Shown: positions 8,199 through 17,917, counted from the stretch's first letter. The stretch is 64,000 bases of DNA from Paeniglutamicibacter antarcticus (GCF_900010755.1 NZ_CZJT01000101.1:62001-126000), one strand, 5' to 3'. Program-made: numbers and translations. Notes: a model not told the origin generated them from the letters alone.

Positions 8199-9419
8199 GT
8201 GCCGCTGAGTGAAGACCTGGAAAGCAGAAGGGCCAACCCCGCGACAACCCGAGCCGGTGCCCTGCCGTATCCCGGCGCCGACCTGATGCATATCTGGGAA
8301 CTCCTGGACGAACCCGAACGCGAGCGCCTTGAAGCCATCCGCGCGTTTTTCCAAGATCGCGTTCGCCCCGAGAGCATCGGGTACTGGAACCGCGAGGAAT
8401 TCCCGCACCACCTGCTGCAGGAGATGGCGGCGCACGGCTTGGGCGGAATCCAAGTCGATGGCAGCAGTGCGCTGTTCAAGGGGCTGGTGTATGTCGAGGC
8501 CGCCCGCGCCGATGTATCGCTTTCGGCCCTCGTTGGCATCCACAACGAGCTGATAGTCGGCATGATCCACGAGCTTGGGTCACAGGCGCAGAAGGACGCA
8601 TGGCTCCCGCGCCTGACAAACTTCGCGGCGCTGGGCGCCTTCGCACTCACCGAACCCGGGCACGGGTCGGACATTGCCGGAGGCCTGTCCACCACCGCCA
8701 CTCGCACCGGGGATGAGTGGGTGATCAACGGTGCCAAACGCTGGATCGGCTCCGGAACCATCGCCGACTTCGCACTGGTGTGGGCCCGGGACACCGGTGA
8801 TGGCCAAATCAAGGCCTTCATTGTTGAAGCCGGTAGTCAGGGATTCAGTGCAACCAAGATCGGCAACAAGATCGGCCTGCGCATCATGCAGAACGCCGAC
8901 CTTGAGCTTGACCATGTCCGAGTCCCGGAGGCCAACAGGCTTCCGGGGGTTACAAACTTCGCGGAAGCCAACGAATTGCTGAAGCACTCGCGGGCTTGGG
9001 TTGGTTGGCAGGCAGCCGGGGTCCAGCTGGGAATCTTCGACATTGCCAGGGATTACTCCCTCACACGTGAGCAGTTCGGCCAGCAAATCGCCAAGTTCCA
9101 GCTGGTGCAGTTGCCGCTATCCGAAATCCTGGGAAACGCCATGGCCAGCCTGTCCCTGATGGTTGGCGTGGCTCGATTGCAGTCACTCGACAAGCTGGAA
9201 ATGGTTCAGGCGGCCATGGCCAAGGCAACCACCACCAGGCTGGCCCGTGAATCGGCAGCCAGGGGCAGGGCCCTGCTGGGAGGCAACGGCGTGACCAGCG
9301 ACCATGAAATGGCCAAGCTTTTCGGTGATACCGAAATCCTGTACACCTATGAGGGGACCTACGAAATCAATTCGCTGATCGTGGGCAGGGCCGTGACCGG
9401 GGTGTCGGCCTTCGTTTAG
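8199..9419 (+). CDS. acyl-CoA dehydrogenase, glutaryl-CoA dehydrogenase-like
   Basis: 406-residue FAD enzyme of the acyl-CoA dehydrogenase superfamily. ALTEPGHGSD and WVINGAKRWIGSG are the flavin/substrate-binding loops; the tail LGGNGVTSDHEMAKLFGDTEILYTYEGTYEIN carries the catalytic Glu (about residue 385) in YEGT, the position used by glutaryl-CoA dehydrogenases. The closest family by motif is glutaryl-CoA dehydrogenase, but decarboxylation and substrate cannot be assigned by eye. I chose GTG 8199 because AAGGGAG precedes it; an upstream in-frame codon at 8100 would put the palindromic operator inside the gene. The electron acceptor would be ETF. Confidence 0.82.
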   Translation: MPLSEDLESRRANPATTRAGALPYPGADLMHIWELLDEPERERLEAIRAFFQDRVRPESIGYWNREEFPHHLLQEMAAHGLGGIQVDGSSALFKGLVYVEAARADVSLSALVGIHNELIVGMIHELGSQAQKDAWLPRLTNFAALGAFALTEPGHGSDIAGGLSTTATRTGDEWVINGAKRWIGSGTIADFALVWARDTGDGQIKAFIVEAGSQGFSATKIGNKIGLRIMQNADLELDHVRVPEANRLPGVTNFAEANELLKHSRAWVGWQAAGVQLGIFDIARDYSLTREQFGQQIAKFQLVQLPLSEILGNAMASLSLMVGVARLQSLDKLEMVQAAMAKATTTRLARESAARGRALLGGNGVTSDHEMAKLFGDTEILYTYEGTYEINSLIVGRAVTGVSAFV

Positions 9420-10105
9420 ACGATGTCCACGAACGCCGTGGCCGAGCCGGGAGTGATCTCAGTTCGGCCCGCATCGTGGATCACCGGGGCGTTCGCCCCG
9501 CGCGCCCGGGTGTTGAATTCCTTGGCGCCCACGCGTTCAATCGACAGCGCGCAACCTCCGGCGCGCCATCGGTCCAGCTCGGCGGGGGCTCCCTCCAGAA
9601 CCCAGGCGAACAATGCGTGAGCTGCTTGGGCAGCTGCCTTCCCGGTGCTCATGCCCAGCGAATCGTTGATCACGATTCGGAGCGGTGTGGGTTCACCGGT
9701 GCCGCCGGCGGGAAGTGTTGTCCCGGAAACCTGGAGCTTGGCCAGTCGCTTGGGCAGTGCATCTGCTGGCATCGGGGCAAAGCCGAGGGCCTTGGCTTCC
9801 CCGATTTCGGCGAGGGCATGGTCGGGGAATTCCCCGGCAACCTTCGCGAACATCTTGGCATCGGCCCGTCGGACGCTCTTGGCAAAGGCGCCCCGTGCCC
9901 AAGGCTTCCAATACGGGTGGCGTGGATTGGCCAGCAGTGCACCGACCGAGGCGAGCGCGGCCACCGCGATCCCCTGGTCCTCGGCGCATGGATCCTCACG
10001 GTCAACCAGCAAGATGATTGGCTGAACCAATTCGCCGGTAGGGTCGGGGAACTCTTGTTCCGGGATCTCCGGGTTTTCGGCGACGGGGGCTGCTGCGTTG
10101 TCCAT
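9416..10105 (-). CDS. PTH2-type peptidyl-tRNA hydrolase-like protein
   Basis: 229 residues. The C-terminal third contains LRIVINDSLGMSTGKAAAQAAHAL, matching the PTH2 core (first strand, then the GKxAAQxxHA helix) of archaeal/eukaryotic-type peptidyl-tRNA hydrolases that recycle stalled peptidyl-tRNA. The N-terminal about 130 residues are extra relative to stand-alone PTH2 (about 120 residues) and I do not recognise them. The stop overlaps the convergent acyl-CoA dehydrogenase stop by four bases. ATG 10105 and GTG 10114 are both possible starts. The gene lies downstream of nadE in the same direction. Confidence 0.7.
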   Translation of the reverse strand: MDNAAAPVAENPEIPEQEFPDPTGELVQPIILLVDREDPCAEDQGIAVAALASVGALLANPRHPYWKPWARGAFAKSVRRADAKMFAKVAGEFPDHALAEIGEAKALGFAPMPADALPKRLAKLQVSGTTLPAGGTGEPTPLRIVINDSLGMSTGKAAAQAAHALFAWVLEGAPAELDRWRAGGCALSIERVGAKEFNTRARGANAPVIHDAGRTEITPGSATAFVDIV

Positions 10106-10144
10106 GTTCTCCACGTTCCTAGCCTAGGCGTGAATCAAACCCGC

Positions 10145-10969
10145 CTACGACTTCCACCAGGAATCGAAAATGGTGACCGGGGTGGTGCGTTTGTGGCGCG
10201 AGCGCAAGAACTTGCCCTCAAGGTTCTTGGCCGCGTGCTCCGGGATGCTTTTGCCTTCGAGGTAGTCGTCGACGTTCTCGTAGGTGATGCCGAGCTCGTC
10301 CTCGTCGGTGCGAAGCGGTTGGCCGTCGAGCAGGTCCGCCGTCGGAACCTTTTCCCATAGTGCACGCGGGGACCCGAGGTGGCGCAACAACTCACGGTTC
10401 TGTCGCTTGTTCAGCCCGAAGAGCGGAAGGATATCGGCCCCACCGTCCCCGAACTTGGTGAAGAACCCGGTGACTGATTCGGCCCCGTGGTCGGTCCCGA
10501 TCACCAGCAAATTTTCCTCGCCGGCCAGGGCATACTGGGCAATCATGCGCATGCGCGCCTTGATATTGCCTTTGTTGAAATCCGAGACCGGGGCACCGGT
10601 TGCTGCAAGGAATGCTTCTTCGAGCCCGTCAACGCCGGCCTGTACATTCAGCGTGCGTTCAACATCGGCCGCCACGAATTCCAAGGCTGCCTGTGCGTCG
10701 GCTTCATCAAGCTGCTGGCCGTAGGGCAACCGAACCGCAACGAACTTGGCGTCGGTGCCGGCCTCACGTAGTTCTTCTGCGGCGGACTGTGCCAAACGTC
10801 CGGCCAGGGTGGAGTCAATGCCACCGGATATGCCCAAGACAAACCCCTTGGTGCCGCTGGCAAGCAAATATTCCTTGAGGAAATCGACCCGGGCGCGAAC
10901 CTCCGCTGCCGCGTCTATGACGGGCTTGACGCCCATTTCCTTGATGACCAAAGCCTGTAATTCGCGCAT
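10145..10969 (-). CDS. nadE: NAD+ synthase, ammonia-dependent
   Basis: 274 residues, the usual size of ammonia-dependent NadE without a glutaminase domain. The PP-loop SGGIDS (48-53) binds [29 protein letters not shown] is the conserved deamido-NAD/ATP site. It makes NAD+ from nicotinate adenine dinucleotide, ATP and ammonia, the last step of NAD synthesis. ATG 10969 follows AGGTGG. It is preceded in the same direction by a MarR-type gene and followed by the PTH2-like gene. Confidence 0.95.
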   Translation of the reverse strand: MRELQALVIKEMGVKPVIDAAAEVRARVDFLKEYLLASGTKGFVLGISGGIDSTLAGRLAQSAAEELREAGTDAKFVAVRLPYGQQLDEADAQAALEFVAADVERTLNVQAGVDGLEEAFLAATGAPVSDFNKGNIKARMRMIAQYALAGEENLLVIGTDHGAESVTGFFTKFGDGGADILPLFGLNKRQNRELLRHLGSPRALWEKVPTADLLDGQPLRTDEDELGITYENVDDYLEGKSIPEHAAKNLEGKFLRSRHKRTTPVTIFDSWWKS

Positions 10970-10998
10970 CCACCTAGCCTAGCGCGGGAAACCAGCGA

Positions 10999-11451
10999 TC
11001 AGGCGTCGGCAGGCGGATTCTCCGGATTCCAGCCAAGGTTCGCGGCCATCTTCTGCAAGGAACGCACGGTGATTGTGTAATCATCGGAGCTGATCCCGGA
11101 GCTTGATTCCTCGCGCATCGCGTCAACGATTTCGGTCAACCGGTCAAGGGACACCGCGCCGCGTTCGGTCAACGAAAAGGTATGTCCTTCTTCGTCGATC
11201 CACCCTGATTCAACAAGTTCGGCCAGATGCTCCGACGGGCTGCTCGGCTCGTCTTCTGCTTGGACTTCCCCGAAGAATGGTGCAAGCGCGGCGGTGAGTT
11301 CGCCGCCGGTGGCCGGACCGCGCGAAAGCACGTTGAGCAACTGCCACTGTCGACGCGTGACACCGTGCTCTTCGAGGGAGCTGGCAAACTGCTCAGAAAT
11401 GAGCGAGTCAACCAGTTTGAGCCAGTAACCCAAGGGGCGATGATCGGTCAT
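10999..11451 (-). CDS. MarR-type winged-helix regulator
   Basis: 150 residues with MarR-like layout: an N-terminal dimerisation helix, VTRRQWQLLNVLSRGPATGGEL (first helix of the winged helix), and HLAELVESGWIDEEGHTFSLTERGAVSLDRL as recognition helix and wing. The insert between the helices (FFGEVQAEDEPSSP) is acidic and unusual, and could weaken or alter DNA recognition. It lies 29 bases before nadE in the same direction and diverges from pyrE. No target can be named. Confidence 0.72.
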   Translation of the reverse strand: MTDHRPLGYWLKLVDSLISEQFASSLEEHGVTRRQWQLLNVLSRGPATGGELTAALAPFFGEVQAEDEPSSPSEHLAELVESGWIDEEGHTFSLTERGAVSLDRLTEIVDAMREESSSGISSDDYTITVRSLQKMAANLGWNPENPPADA

Positions 11452-11597
11452 GCCCTCAGCCTAGCCCGCCAACCGCTCCCTGTCAGTAGCTGGTTCCGGA
11501 TCGGAGCGAGACCACGAAGAACCTAATGACTTGTACGAACGCGGCTTTCCGCGGGGCGGGATGCAGGGAGCGTTAGCGACAAACTAGAATTGAAGCC

Positions 11598-12155
11598 ATG
11601 ACCAACACTGCCGCCCGCGCCCGCTTGCTCGAACTAGTTAAGGAACTCGCCGTGGTCCACGGCAAGGTAATCCTTTCTTCCGGCAAGGAAGCCGACTACT
11701 ACATTGACCTTCGCCGCATCACCCTGCACCACGAAGCCGCACCGTTGGTCGGCGCCGTCATGCTGGAAATGCTTGACGAGGCCGGAATCGAATTCACCAA
11801 CGCCGGCGGCCTGACCATGGGCGCCGACCCGGTGGGCACCGCGCTGATGCATGCAGCGGGCCAGGCTGGCCGTGCCATCGACGCCTTCGTGGTGCGCAAG
11901 GCCCAGAAGTCCTACGGCATGGGCCGCCAGGTCGAAGGCCCCGAGGTCTCGGGCCGCAACGTGGTTGTCCTCGAGGACACTTCCACCACCGGCGGCTCGG
12001 CGTTGACGGCCGTCGAGGGCGTGCGCAAGGCCGGTGGCAATGTAGTTGCCGTTGCTGTCATCGTTGACCGCGACACCGGTTCCAAGGAACGCATCGAAGC
12101 AGAAGCAGGCGTTCCCTACCTCTACGTCTTCGGCAAGGAAGAGCTGGGCCTCTAA
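11598..12155 (+). CDS. pyrE: orotate phosphoribosyltransferase
   Basis: 185 residues. The PRPP-binding motif VVVLEDTSTTGGSA spans 122-135, and the FVVRKAQKSYGMGRQVEG flexible loop carries catalytic Lys residues. It joins orotate and PRPP to form orotidine 5'-phosphate in pyrimidine synthesis. The gene stands alone here, away from other pyr genes, as is common in Actinobacteria, and ends at a strong terminator. Confidence 0.95.
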   Translation: MTNTAARARLLELVKELAVVHGKVILSSGKEADYYIDLRRITLHHEAAPLVGAVMLEMLDEAGIEFTNAGGLTMGADPVGTALMHAAGQAGRAIDAFVVRKAQKSYGMGRQVEGPEVSGRNVVVLEDTSTTGGSALTAVEGVRKAGGNVVAVAVIVDRDTGSKERIEAEAGVPYLYVFGKEELGL

Positions 12156-12182
12156 CAGGGTTCCCCCAAGCTTTCGCCGGAT

Positions 12183-12221
12183 CGGCCCGTGGTACCCGCA
12201 CTCAGCGGTTACCGCGGGCCG
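12183..12221 (+). terminator. Rho-independent terminator after pyrE
   Basis: CGGCCCG (12183-12189) pairs with CGGGCCG (12215-12221); pairing extends inward with a wobble and GGTA/TACC. ATTTTTGTTTT follows directly. Confidence 0.8.
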
Positions 12222-12375
12222 ATTTTTGTTTTCCGGGTGCCCGCGCAGCCGATGCGTCCGGCGGGGGCGATCGCCCTTTGATTGCGTGGAATCCGGTTGA
12301 AGCCCACGGCCGCGAAGCAGCGCCCCTCCCCGAAACCCTTGTGCACTTCAACGGGCCAACCGAAGCGCCAGGGAA

Positions 12376-13650
12376 ATGTGCGCGGCGCGTACGCTATTGC
12401 CCGTGACTAGTAAGCAAGCAGGTAACGCGCTACCCGTACCGTTCCGTTGGCTGTGGGCCGGAGCCAGCGTCAGCAACCTCGGTGACGGGATGCTGCTGGC
12501 GGCGGGACCGCTGCTTGTCACCTCGATTACGCGCGAACCCCTCGCCGTGGCGCTTGCCCCCTTCGCGCAGCAGGTCCCTTGGGTGGTCTTCGGATTGCTG
12601 GCTGGAGCCGTCGTTGACCGGGTGGACCGCCGCCGGCTCATGATCGGCGTGAACCTGCTGCGCCTGCTGGTCCTCGCGGGTCTCTCGATCGTCATCTTCA
12701 CCGGTTCACTGAATCTTCCAATGCTTTACGCGGGCCTGTTCCTGTTGGGAACCGCCGAGACCTTCGCGGATAACGCCTCCACCTCGCTGATCCCGGCACT
12801 CGTGCCCAGCCGGCAACTGGGGCTTGCCAATTCACGGCTGTTCGGAACCATCACGGTGACCAACCAGCTCGCCGGCCCGCCGCTGGGAGCCTTGCTCTTT
12901 GCTGTTTCCTTTGCGCTTCCCTATGCGGGATTTGCGGTCCTGCTGGCGGCGGCGGTGGTGCTCTATTCCAGGGTGGTGGTTCCGCTTCCGGCACCTGGAG
13001 AAAGAAATGTTGCCACGCCGTCGCTTTGGCGGGAGGTGCGTGAAGGCTTGGGGTGGATGCGTCGGCACTTCGCAGTGCGAACTCTGGCCGTCCTGATTAC
13101 CTGCTTCAATGTCACCTTCGGCGCCACCTTTGCCATGCTGGTGCTCTACGGCACTGGACAGCTCGGGCTCAGCGGCGTGGGGTACGGCCTGCTGATGAGT
13201 GCAAGCGCGGTGGGCGGCATCATTGGTTCGTTGCTTTTCCCGTGGTTGGAGCGCTGTTTCAGCTACGCCACACTATTGCGTGCGGGACTGGTCCTGGAGA
13301 CCTTCACGCACCTTGGCTTGGTGCTCACCCACCAGGCATGGCTCGCCATGGCGATACTTTTCCTCTTCGGCATGCACTCAGTTGTGTGGAGTTCCGTCTC
13401 CTCCACGGTGCGCCAACGGGCAGTGCCGGACCGGCTGCGCGGACGAGTGAACTCGGTCTACATGCTTGGAAGCGTGGGCGGCATTGCAGCTGGTTCGCTA
13501 CTTGGCGGCGTGCTGGGCCAGGCCTTCAGCTATCGGGCGCCGTTCTATGTCGGCTTCGTGGGGTCCATGGTCATCTTGTTGCTCGTCTGGAAATCCATGA
13601 CCCACATAGCCAGCGCCGGAGACACCGCGGCAGCGGATGAAACAGCGTAA
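12376..13650 (+). CDS. MFS transporter, EntS/MFS_3-like
   Basis: 424 residues with about 12 hydrophobic segments. WAGASVSNLGDGMLLAAGPLL at the start and VVDRVDRRRLMIGVNLLR (the MFS loop 2-3 motif) place it with the EntS/macrolide-exporter branch of the major facilitator superfamily, proton-driven exporters in the cytoplasmic membrane. AGGGAA precedes ATG 12376; GTG 12403 is an alternative. The substrate is unknown. It does not look co-regulated with pyrE, from which it is separated by a terminator. Confidence 0.85.
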   Translation: MCAARTLLPVTSKQAGNALPVPFRWLWAGASVSNLGDGMLLAAGPLLVTSITREPLAVALAPFAQQVPWVVFGLLAGAVVDRVDRRRLMIGVNLLRLLVLAGLSIVIFTGSLNLPMLYAGLFLLGTAETFADNASTSLIPALVPSRQLGLANSRLFGTITVTNQLAGPPLGALLFAVSFALPYAGFAVLLAAAVVLYSRVVVPLPAPGERNVATPSLWREVREGLGWMRRHFAVRTLAVLITCFNVTFGATFAMLVLYGTGQLGLSGVGYGLLMSASAVGGIIGSLLFPWLERCFSYATLLRAGLVLETFTHLGLVLTHQAWLAMAILFLFGMHSVVWSSVSSTVRQRAVPDRLRGRVNSVYMLGSVGGIAAGSLLGGVLGQAFSYRAPFYVGFVGSMVILLLVWKSMTHIASAGDTAAADETA

Positions 13651-13746
13651 ATGGCACTTTCTTCTTGCGGTCCCGCATGGAACATTTGAAAACAATCCAG
13701 TCCGACCAATCACCAATTCATCCATCCGGAAAGGGAATCTGCTTAA

Positions 13747-14955
13747 ATGCTCATCACCAATGTGCGTCCTTGGGGTCAATCCCCGGTTGATATTCACATC
13801 GCAGACGGCAGCATCACCGGTATTTCGCCGCACGACCCGGTGCTCACCGGCAGCGGGGAAGTAGACGGCCGCGGGCGGCTGGGATTGCCGGCGTTCTCAG
13901 ATGTCCATGTACACCTGGATTCAACCCGCATGGGACTGCCCTTCCGGGAACATACAGGGGCTCCAGGCGTATGGGGGATGATGCTCAATGACAGGAACAA
14001 CTGGCGTAAACCCGAAGTTCCACTGTCCACAACCGTTGCGTTGACGCTGGAGCGGATGATCGCCCACGGCACCACGCGGGTGCGCAGCTACGCGCAGATC
14101 GATGTTGACTGCAAACTTGAAAAGTTCGAGGCCGTCCTGGCTGCCAAGGAAAAGTTCGCTTCAAGCGCCGAGGTGCAGATCATGGCCTTCCCGCAGGCAG
14201 GGCTGCTGATTGAGCCAGGCACCGCGCACTATCTGGAGGAGGCGCTCAAGCTGGGAGCCACGGTGATGGGTGGCATCGACCCCTGCCAACTTGACAGGGA
14301 CCCGGCCAAACACCTGGATATTGTTTTTGGGCTTGCGGAAAAATACCAAGTCGATGTTGATATCCACCTGCACGAACCCGGACACCTGGCGCAATTTAGC
14401 GCCGAACTCATCATGGAACGCACTCGCGCGTTGGGCATGGAAGGGCGAGTCACGCTTTCCCACGCCTACGAACTTGGAAATATCTCCGACGCTGCCACCT
14501 CGCGACTCATGGAATCGATGAGCGCGCTGGATATTTCGTGGGCGACCGTAGCCCCTGCCGTCTCGGGCAAGCAATTCAATCTCGCGGCCATGACGCAAGC
14601 CGGGATCCGTGTGGGTCTCGGTGAGGATGGGCAACGCGATTACTGGAGCCCGTATGGGAACTGCGACTTGCTCTCACGCACCTGGCAGCTTGCCTTCACC
14701 CACGGGTTGCGGCAAGACGAACTGATTGAACACGCGGCAGCCATCGCCACGTGGGGCGGCGCGACCATCATGGACCGGTCGTTGAGCCGGCTTGCTTCAA
14801 CGGCTGACCGGCCAGGTTTCCGGGTGGGGGACCGCGCCGACCTGGTGCTGTTGGCCGGTGAAACCGTGACAAGCACCGTGATGGACCTTGGGAATGACAG
14901 GACTGTCATCCACGATGGCCGTGTGGTGGCCGAGGGACTCCAGCTCGTGACATGA
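13747..14955 (+). CDS. amidohydrolase, cytosine deaminase-like
   Basis: 402 residues of the metal-dependent amidohydrolase superfamily. HVH (54-56) provides two metal ligands; DIHLHE is the region with catalytic Glu and third His, LSHAYEL the fourth His, and GLGEDGQRDYWSPYGN the final Asp region as in CodA (aspartate plus a WxPxG-type loop). The closest family is cytosine/creatinine deaminase-like. AAAGGGAA precedes ATG 13747. It stands about 100 bases after an MFS gene, but no pyrimidine permease is adjacent, so the exact substrate is uncertain. Confidence 0.8.
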   Translation: MLITNVRPWGQSPVDIHIADGSITGISPHDPVLTGSGEVDGRGRLGLPAFSDVHVHLDSTRMGLPFREHTGAPGVWGMMLNDRNNWRKPEVPLSTTVALTLERMIAHGTTRVRSYAQIDVDCKLEKFEAVLAAKEKFASSAEVQIMAFPQAGLLIEPGTAHYLEEALKLGATVMGGIDPCQLDRDPAKHLDIVFGLAEKYQVDVDIHLHEPGHLAQFSAELIMERTRALGMEGRVTLSHAYELGNISDAATSRLMESMSALDISWATVAPAVSGKQFNLAAMTQAGIRVGLGEDGQRDYWSPYGNCDLLSRTWQLAFTHGLRQDELIEHAAAIATWGGATIMDRSLSRLASTADRPGFRVGDRADLVLLAGETVTSTVMDLGNDRTVIHDGRVVAEGLQLVT

Positions 14956-15155
14956 ACCGGATAACCCTGTTTCCAAACGGACCTCGAACCCGAGGCCTGT
15001 CGGAGGGCCAGTTGAAGCCGTGGCGCCGAAAGCGACCGGCCCTGTCTGCCATTGTCCGGTCGTGCGACGCCGAACCGATGGTGCCTTGGACCCAAATTCG
15101 ACGGTTTTCGATGATAGGTTGAAATTTCGCTATCAGTTTTTGAAAAAGGGGAGCA

Positions 15156-15758
15156 TTGAAAACTTCATGGGGGCGCGGCCTTGCCGCACTAATCGCAGCT
15201 TCATCACTGGTGCTTGGAGGCAGCGTCGCTGCAACAGCTGCACCACAGGCAACCTCAATTGGCACCGTAGCGTTCAGCGCGGCGAAGAAGGCACCGGCGC
15301 CGGTCTCGATCACCAAGATCCCGACAAAGACCGTCAAGGGCAGCGCAAAGGCAACCATCAAGCCGCTGGTATCCAAGCGAAAGAACGTCAAGGTCAATTC
15401 GCAGGTACTCACTGTCAAACAAGGCAAAAAGACCATTGCCAAAAACAAGAAGTCAGTTGCCTTGAAGGCCGGCACCTACAAGGTCACTACCACTGTGAAG
15501 TACACGGTCTCGGGCAAGAAGGGCACCAAGACCCTGAACCAGACCCTGGTGGTCAAGAAAGCCGCCGTTAAAAAGCCAAGCTGGGTTTACGGCAACGGAG
15601 GCTACAACTGCCCCTCCGGTTACCCGATCAAGGGCAACGCCAGCAGCATGATCTACCACAAGCCGAGCGGTGCATTCTATAAACGCACCAAGCCGGAAGA
15701 GTGCTTTGCAAGTGAATCTGCGGCACGTTCCGCCGGTTACCGCGCGTCCAAGCGCTAA
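15156..15758 (+). CDS. secreted 'sunset' domain protein
   Basis: 200 residues from TTG 15156, chosen for AAGGGGAG just upstream and the signal peptide it yields (MKTSWGRGL then a hydrophobic Ala/Leu core, cleavage about residue 29). The middle is very Lys-rich and looks like an Ig-type repeat (VSKRKNVKVNSQVLTVKQG). The last 45 residues (NCPSGYPIKGN...GAFYKRTKPEECFASESAARSAGY) match the sunset domain of actinobacterial extracellular proteins. Its function is unknown; the strong positive charge suggests contact with the anionic cell wall. Confidence 0.75.
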   Translation: MKTSWGRGLAALIAASSLVLGGSVAATAAPQATSIGTVAFSAAKKAPAPVSITKIPTKTVKGSAKATIKPLVSKRKNVKVNSQVLTVKQGKKTIAKNKKSVALKAGTYKVTTTVKYTVSGKKGTKTLNQTLVVKKAAVKKPSWVYGNGGYNCPSGYPIKGNASSMIYHKPSGAFYKRTKPEECFASESAARSAGYRASKR

Positions 15759-15761
15759 ACC

Positions 15762-15809
15762 AAAAAATCGTGTGGGTCGGGGAGAGATCCCCGGCCCACA
15801 CGATTTTTT
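15762..15809. terminator. bidirectional terminator
   Basis: Near-perfect hairpin with A6 on the left and T6 on the right arm (15762-15783 and 15788-15809, inner loop GAGA), between the convergent sunset-protein and HAD genes. Works in either direction. Confidence 0.93.
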
Positions 15810-15834
15810 AACCCACACCTAGGTGGGAGAATTC

Positions 15835-16683
15835 CTAGTCTTCGCTGGATCCGGCAACGATCGCGGATCCATCGTCGTTGGTTTCGCTCACCAGCTCCGC
15901 ATGAACGTCGGCCACGGATGGGTACTCCAAATCGGGGCGGAACGGATACAAGGCAACGTCGCTGGCGGCCGTGATTCCGGTATGCACCAGAACCGTCAGC
16001 AGGCCAGCTTCCATGCCAGCAATGATGTCGGTATCCATGCGGTCCCCGATCATGGCGGTGGTTTCCGAATGCGCATCAATCCGGTTCAGGGCCGAACGGA
16101 ACATCATTGGATTCGGCTTGCCAACCACGTAGGGGGCCCGGCTGGTGGCTTGGGTGATCAAAGCGGCCACGGAACCAGTGGCCGGAAGCAACCCTTCGGG
16201 GGAGGGGCCGGTGGCATCCGGGTTAGTGGTGATGAACCTGGCGCCGGCAGCAATTAGCCGGATGGCCTTGGTGATTGCCTCGAACGAGTAGGTGCGGGTC
16301 TCGCCGAGCACCACATAATCGGGGTCCTGGTCGGTCAGGATGAAACCGGCCTCGTGCAACGCGGTGGTGAGTCCCGCCTCACCGATCACGAAGGCGCGGC
16401 CGCCCGGGCGCTGGCGGCGCAGGAACTCAGCGGTTGCCATGGCAGAGGTCCAAATGTTTTCTTCCGGAACGTCCAAACCCGAGGACAGCAATCGCGCCCG
16501 CAGGTCGCGGGGGGTGTAGATCGAGTTGTTGGTTAGCACCAAGAACCGTTTCCCGGTGGTGACCCAATGGCCGATCAGTTCAGCTGCTCCAGGAATTGCC
16601 TGGTTCTCATGGACCAACACCCCGTCCATATCGGTGAGCCAGCAGTTGATGTCGTTCACGGTGCGTGGTTCATGCGTGGGCAC
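15835..16683 (-). CDS. HAD-IIA family phosphatase, NagD-like
   Basis: 282 residues. Motif I DMDG (18-21) gives the nucleophile Asp; LVLTNNS is motif II, VGKPN motif III and MIGDRMDTDI motif IV, the NagD/HAD-IIA arrangement with the C2 cap between motifs II and III. These enzymes dephosphorylate small sugar or nucleotide phosphates; the substrate is not predictable. GTG 16683 is preceded by AAAGGAA. It follows corA in the same direction with a 74-base gap, so both may be one transcript. Confidence 0.85.
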   Translation of the reverse strand: MPTHEPRTVNDINCWLTDMDGVLVHENQAIPGAAELIGHWVTTGKRFLVLTNNSIYTPRDLRARLLSSGLDVPEENIWTSAMATAEFLRRQRPGGRAFVIGEAGLTTALHEAGFILTDQDPDYVVLGETRTYSFEAITKAIRLIAAGARFITTNPDATGPSPEGLLPATGSVAALITQATSRAPYVVGKPNPMMFRSALNRIDAHSETTAMIGDRMDTDIIAGMEAGLLTVLVHTGITAASDVALYPFRPDLEYPSVADVHAELVSETNDDGSAIVAGSSED

Positions 16684-16757
16684 GTGGTGGTTCCTTTCGA
16701 GAAGTACCTGATGGGATCATTCTTTCAGGTTCCACCCGTGGGGGTGAAGTTAATGTG

Positions 16758-17765
16758 TCAGAGCCAATTGTTTTTCTTGAAAACCAGATACAAGCCCACG
16801 CTCAGGGCAGCCATGAGTCCCAGCGCCGCGGGATACCCCCACATGAAATGAAGTTCGGGCATGTGGGTGAAGTTCATGCCGTAGATACTTCCGATCAAGC
16901 TGGGGGCAAAGAGGATTGCCGCCCACGAGGAGATCTTCTTCATCTGCTCATTCTGGGTCACCCCGGCTTCCGTGGCTCGTTGCGAGGCAAGCGTAGAAGA
17001 AAGCGACAAAGCGTTTGTCAGGATGGCACGGAAGGATGCCACCCGTTCAGCAAGACGGATTGCATGGTCCTGGACGTCAATTAATTTCCTGTCCAGTTCA
17101 AGGGCATCATCAGGAGCCAAATCCGTGAGCTTCAAATCCTTGCGGAGCCGCTCAATCACAGTATCTAGGGGTACCACTGCTCGCTGGAAATCGATGACTT
17201 CGCTGGAGAGCTCATAAATGCGCCGTGAGACGTTGCTTTGGCCGGAAAAGAGCTGTTCTTCGATTTCATCAATGTCGTTTCCAAGACCATCGGCAACCGG
17301 TTCATATTCATCGATTACCTGGTCGATGACTGCGTAGAGGACAGCTTCGGGGCCCATGCGCAAGAGTTCTTTCTCGGTTTCCAAACGCTTGCGGACCTCA
17401 CCAAGTTTGGGGGACTCGGCGTGCCTGACGGTGACGACGAAATCAGCGCCTACATAGACGTGCAATTCCCCGAATTCCACCTTTTCAACGTCGTCGAGGT
17501 ACCTGGCCGGCCGCAGCACCGCGAAAAGATGGTCGCCGTAGTGGTCGAGCTTCGGGCGTTGGTGGCCGGTCAACGTGTCTTCGATCGCGAGCTCGTGTAA
17601 TCCCAGCTCGGCAGCGACGTCGTGCATTTCTTGCGCGTTCGGGCGGTAGAGCCCAAGCCAGGCCATCCCGCCGGTTTCCTTCATCGACTCGAAGGTCGCA
17701 TCGAGATCCGCGGGCTTCGGCAGGCGCTCGCCGTTCACGTAGATGGCGTTGTCGATGATCGGCAT
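16758..17765 (-). CDS. corA: CorA-type magnesium/cobalt channel
   Basis: 335 residues. A long cytoplasmic alpha/beta and helical domain is followed by two C-terminal membrane helices; the first ends in the selectivity motif YGMNF (GMN at 296-298), and the tail FKKNNWL is positively charged. This is a pentameric CorA channel for Mg2+ (or Co2+/Ni2+). GGAGG lies before ATG 17765; the open frame extending to 18110 overlaps the divergent methylase gene and is not coding. Confidence 0.93.
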   Translation of the reverse strand: MPIIDNAIYVNGERLPKPADLDATFESMKETGGMAWLGLYRPNAQEMHDVAAELGLHELAIEDTLTGHQRPKLDHYGDHLFAVLRPARYLDDVEKVEFGELHVYVGADFVVTVRHAESPKLGEVRKRLETEKELLRMGPEAVLYAVIDQVIDEYEPVADGLGNDIDEIEEQLFSGQSNVSRRIYELSSEVIDFQRAVVPLDTVIERLRKDLKLTDLAPDDALELDRKLIDVQDHAIRLAERVASFRAILTNALSLSSTLASQRATEAGVTQNEQMKKISSWAAILFAPSLIGSIYGMNFTHMPELHFMWGYPAALGLMAALSVGLYLVFKKNNWL

Positions 17766-17917
17766 GGATCCTCCAGGGTTGGCGGACGGTTTTGCCACCG
17801 GCCGAAATGTTGGTGCTGACGCAAGTGTGCCACCCTGACCATCGAAGCACGATCCGGCCAAGAGTCCCTTCACATGGGCAATGCCATGCGTTCCGGGGGA
17901 GCGACTACCCTTGAGTA

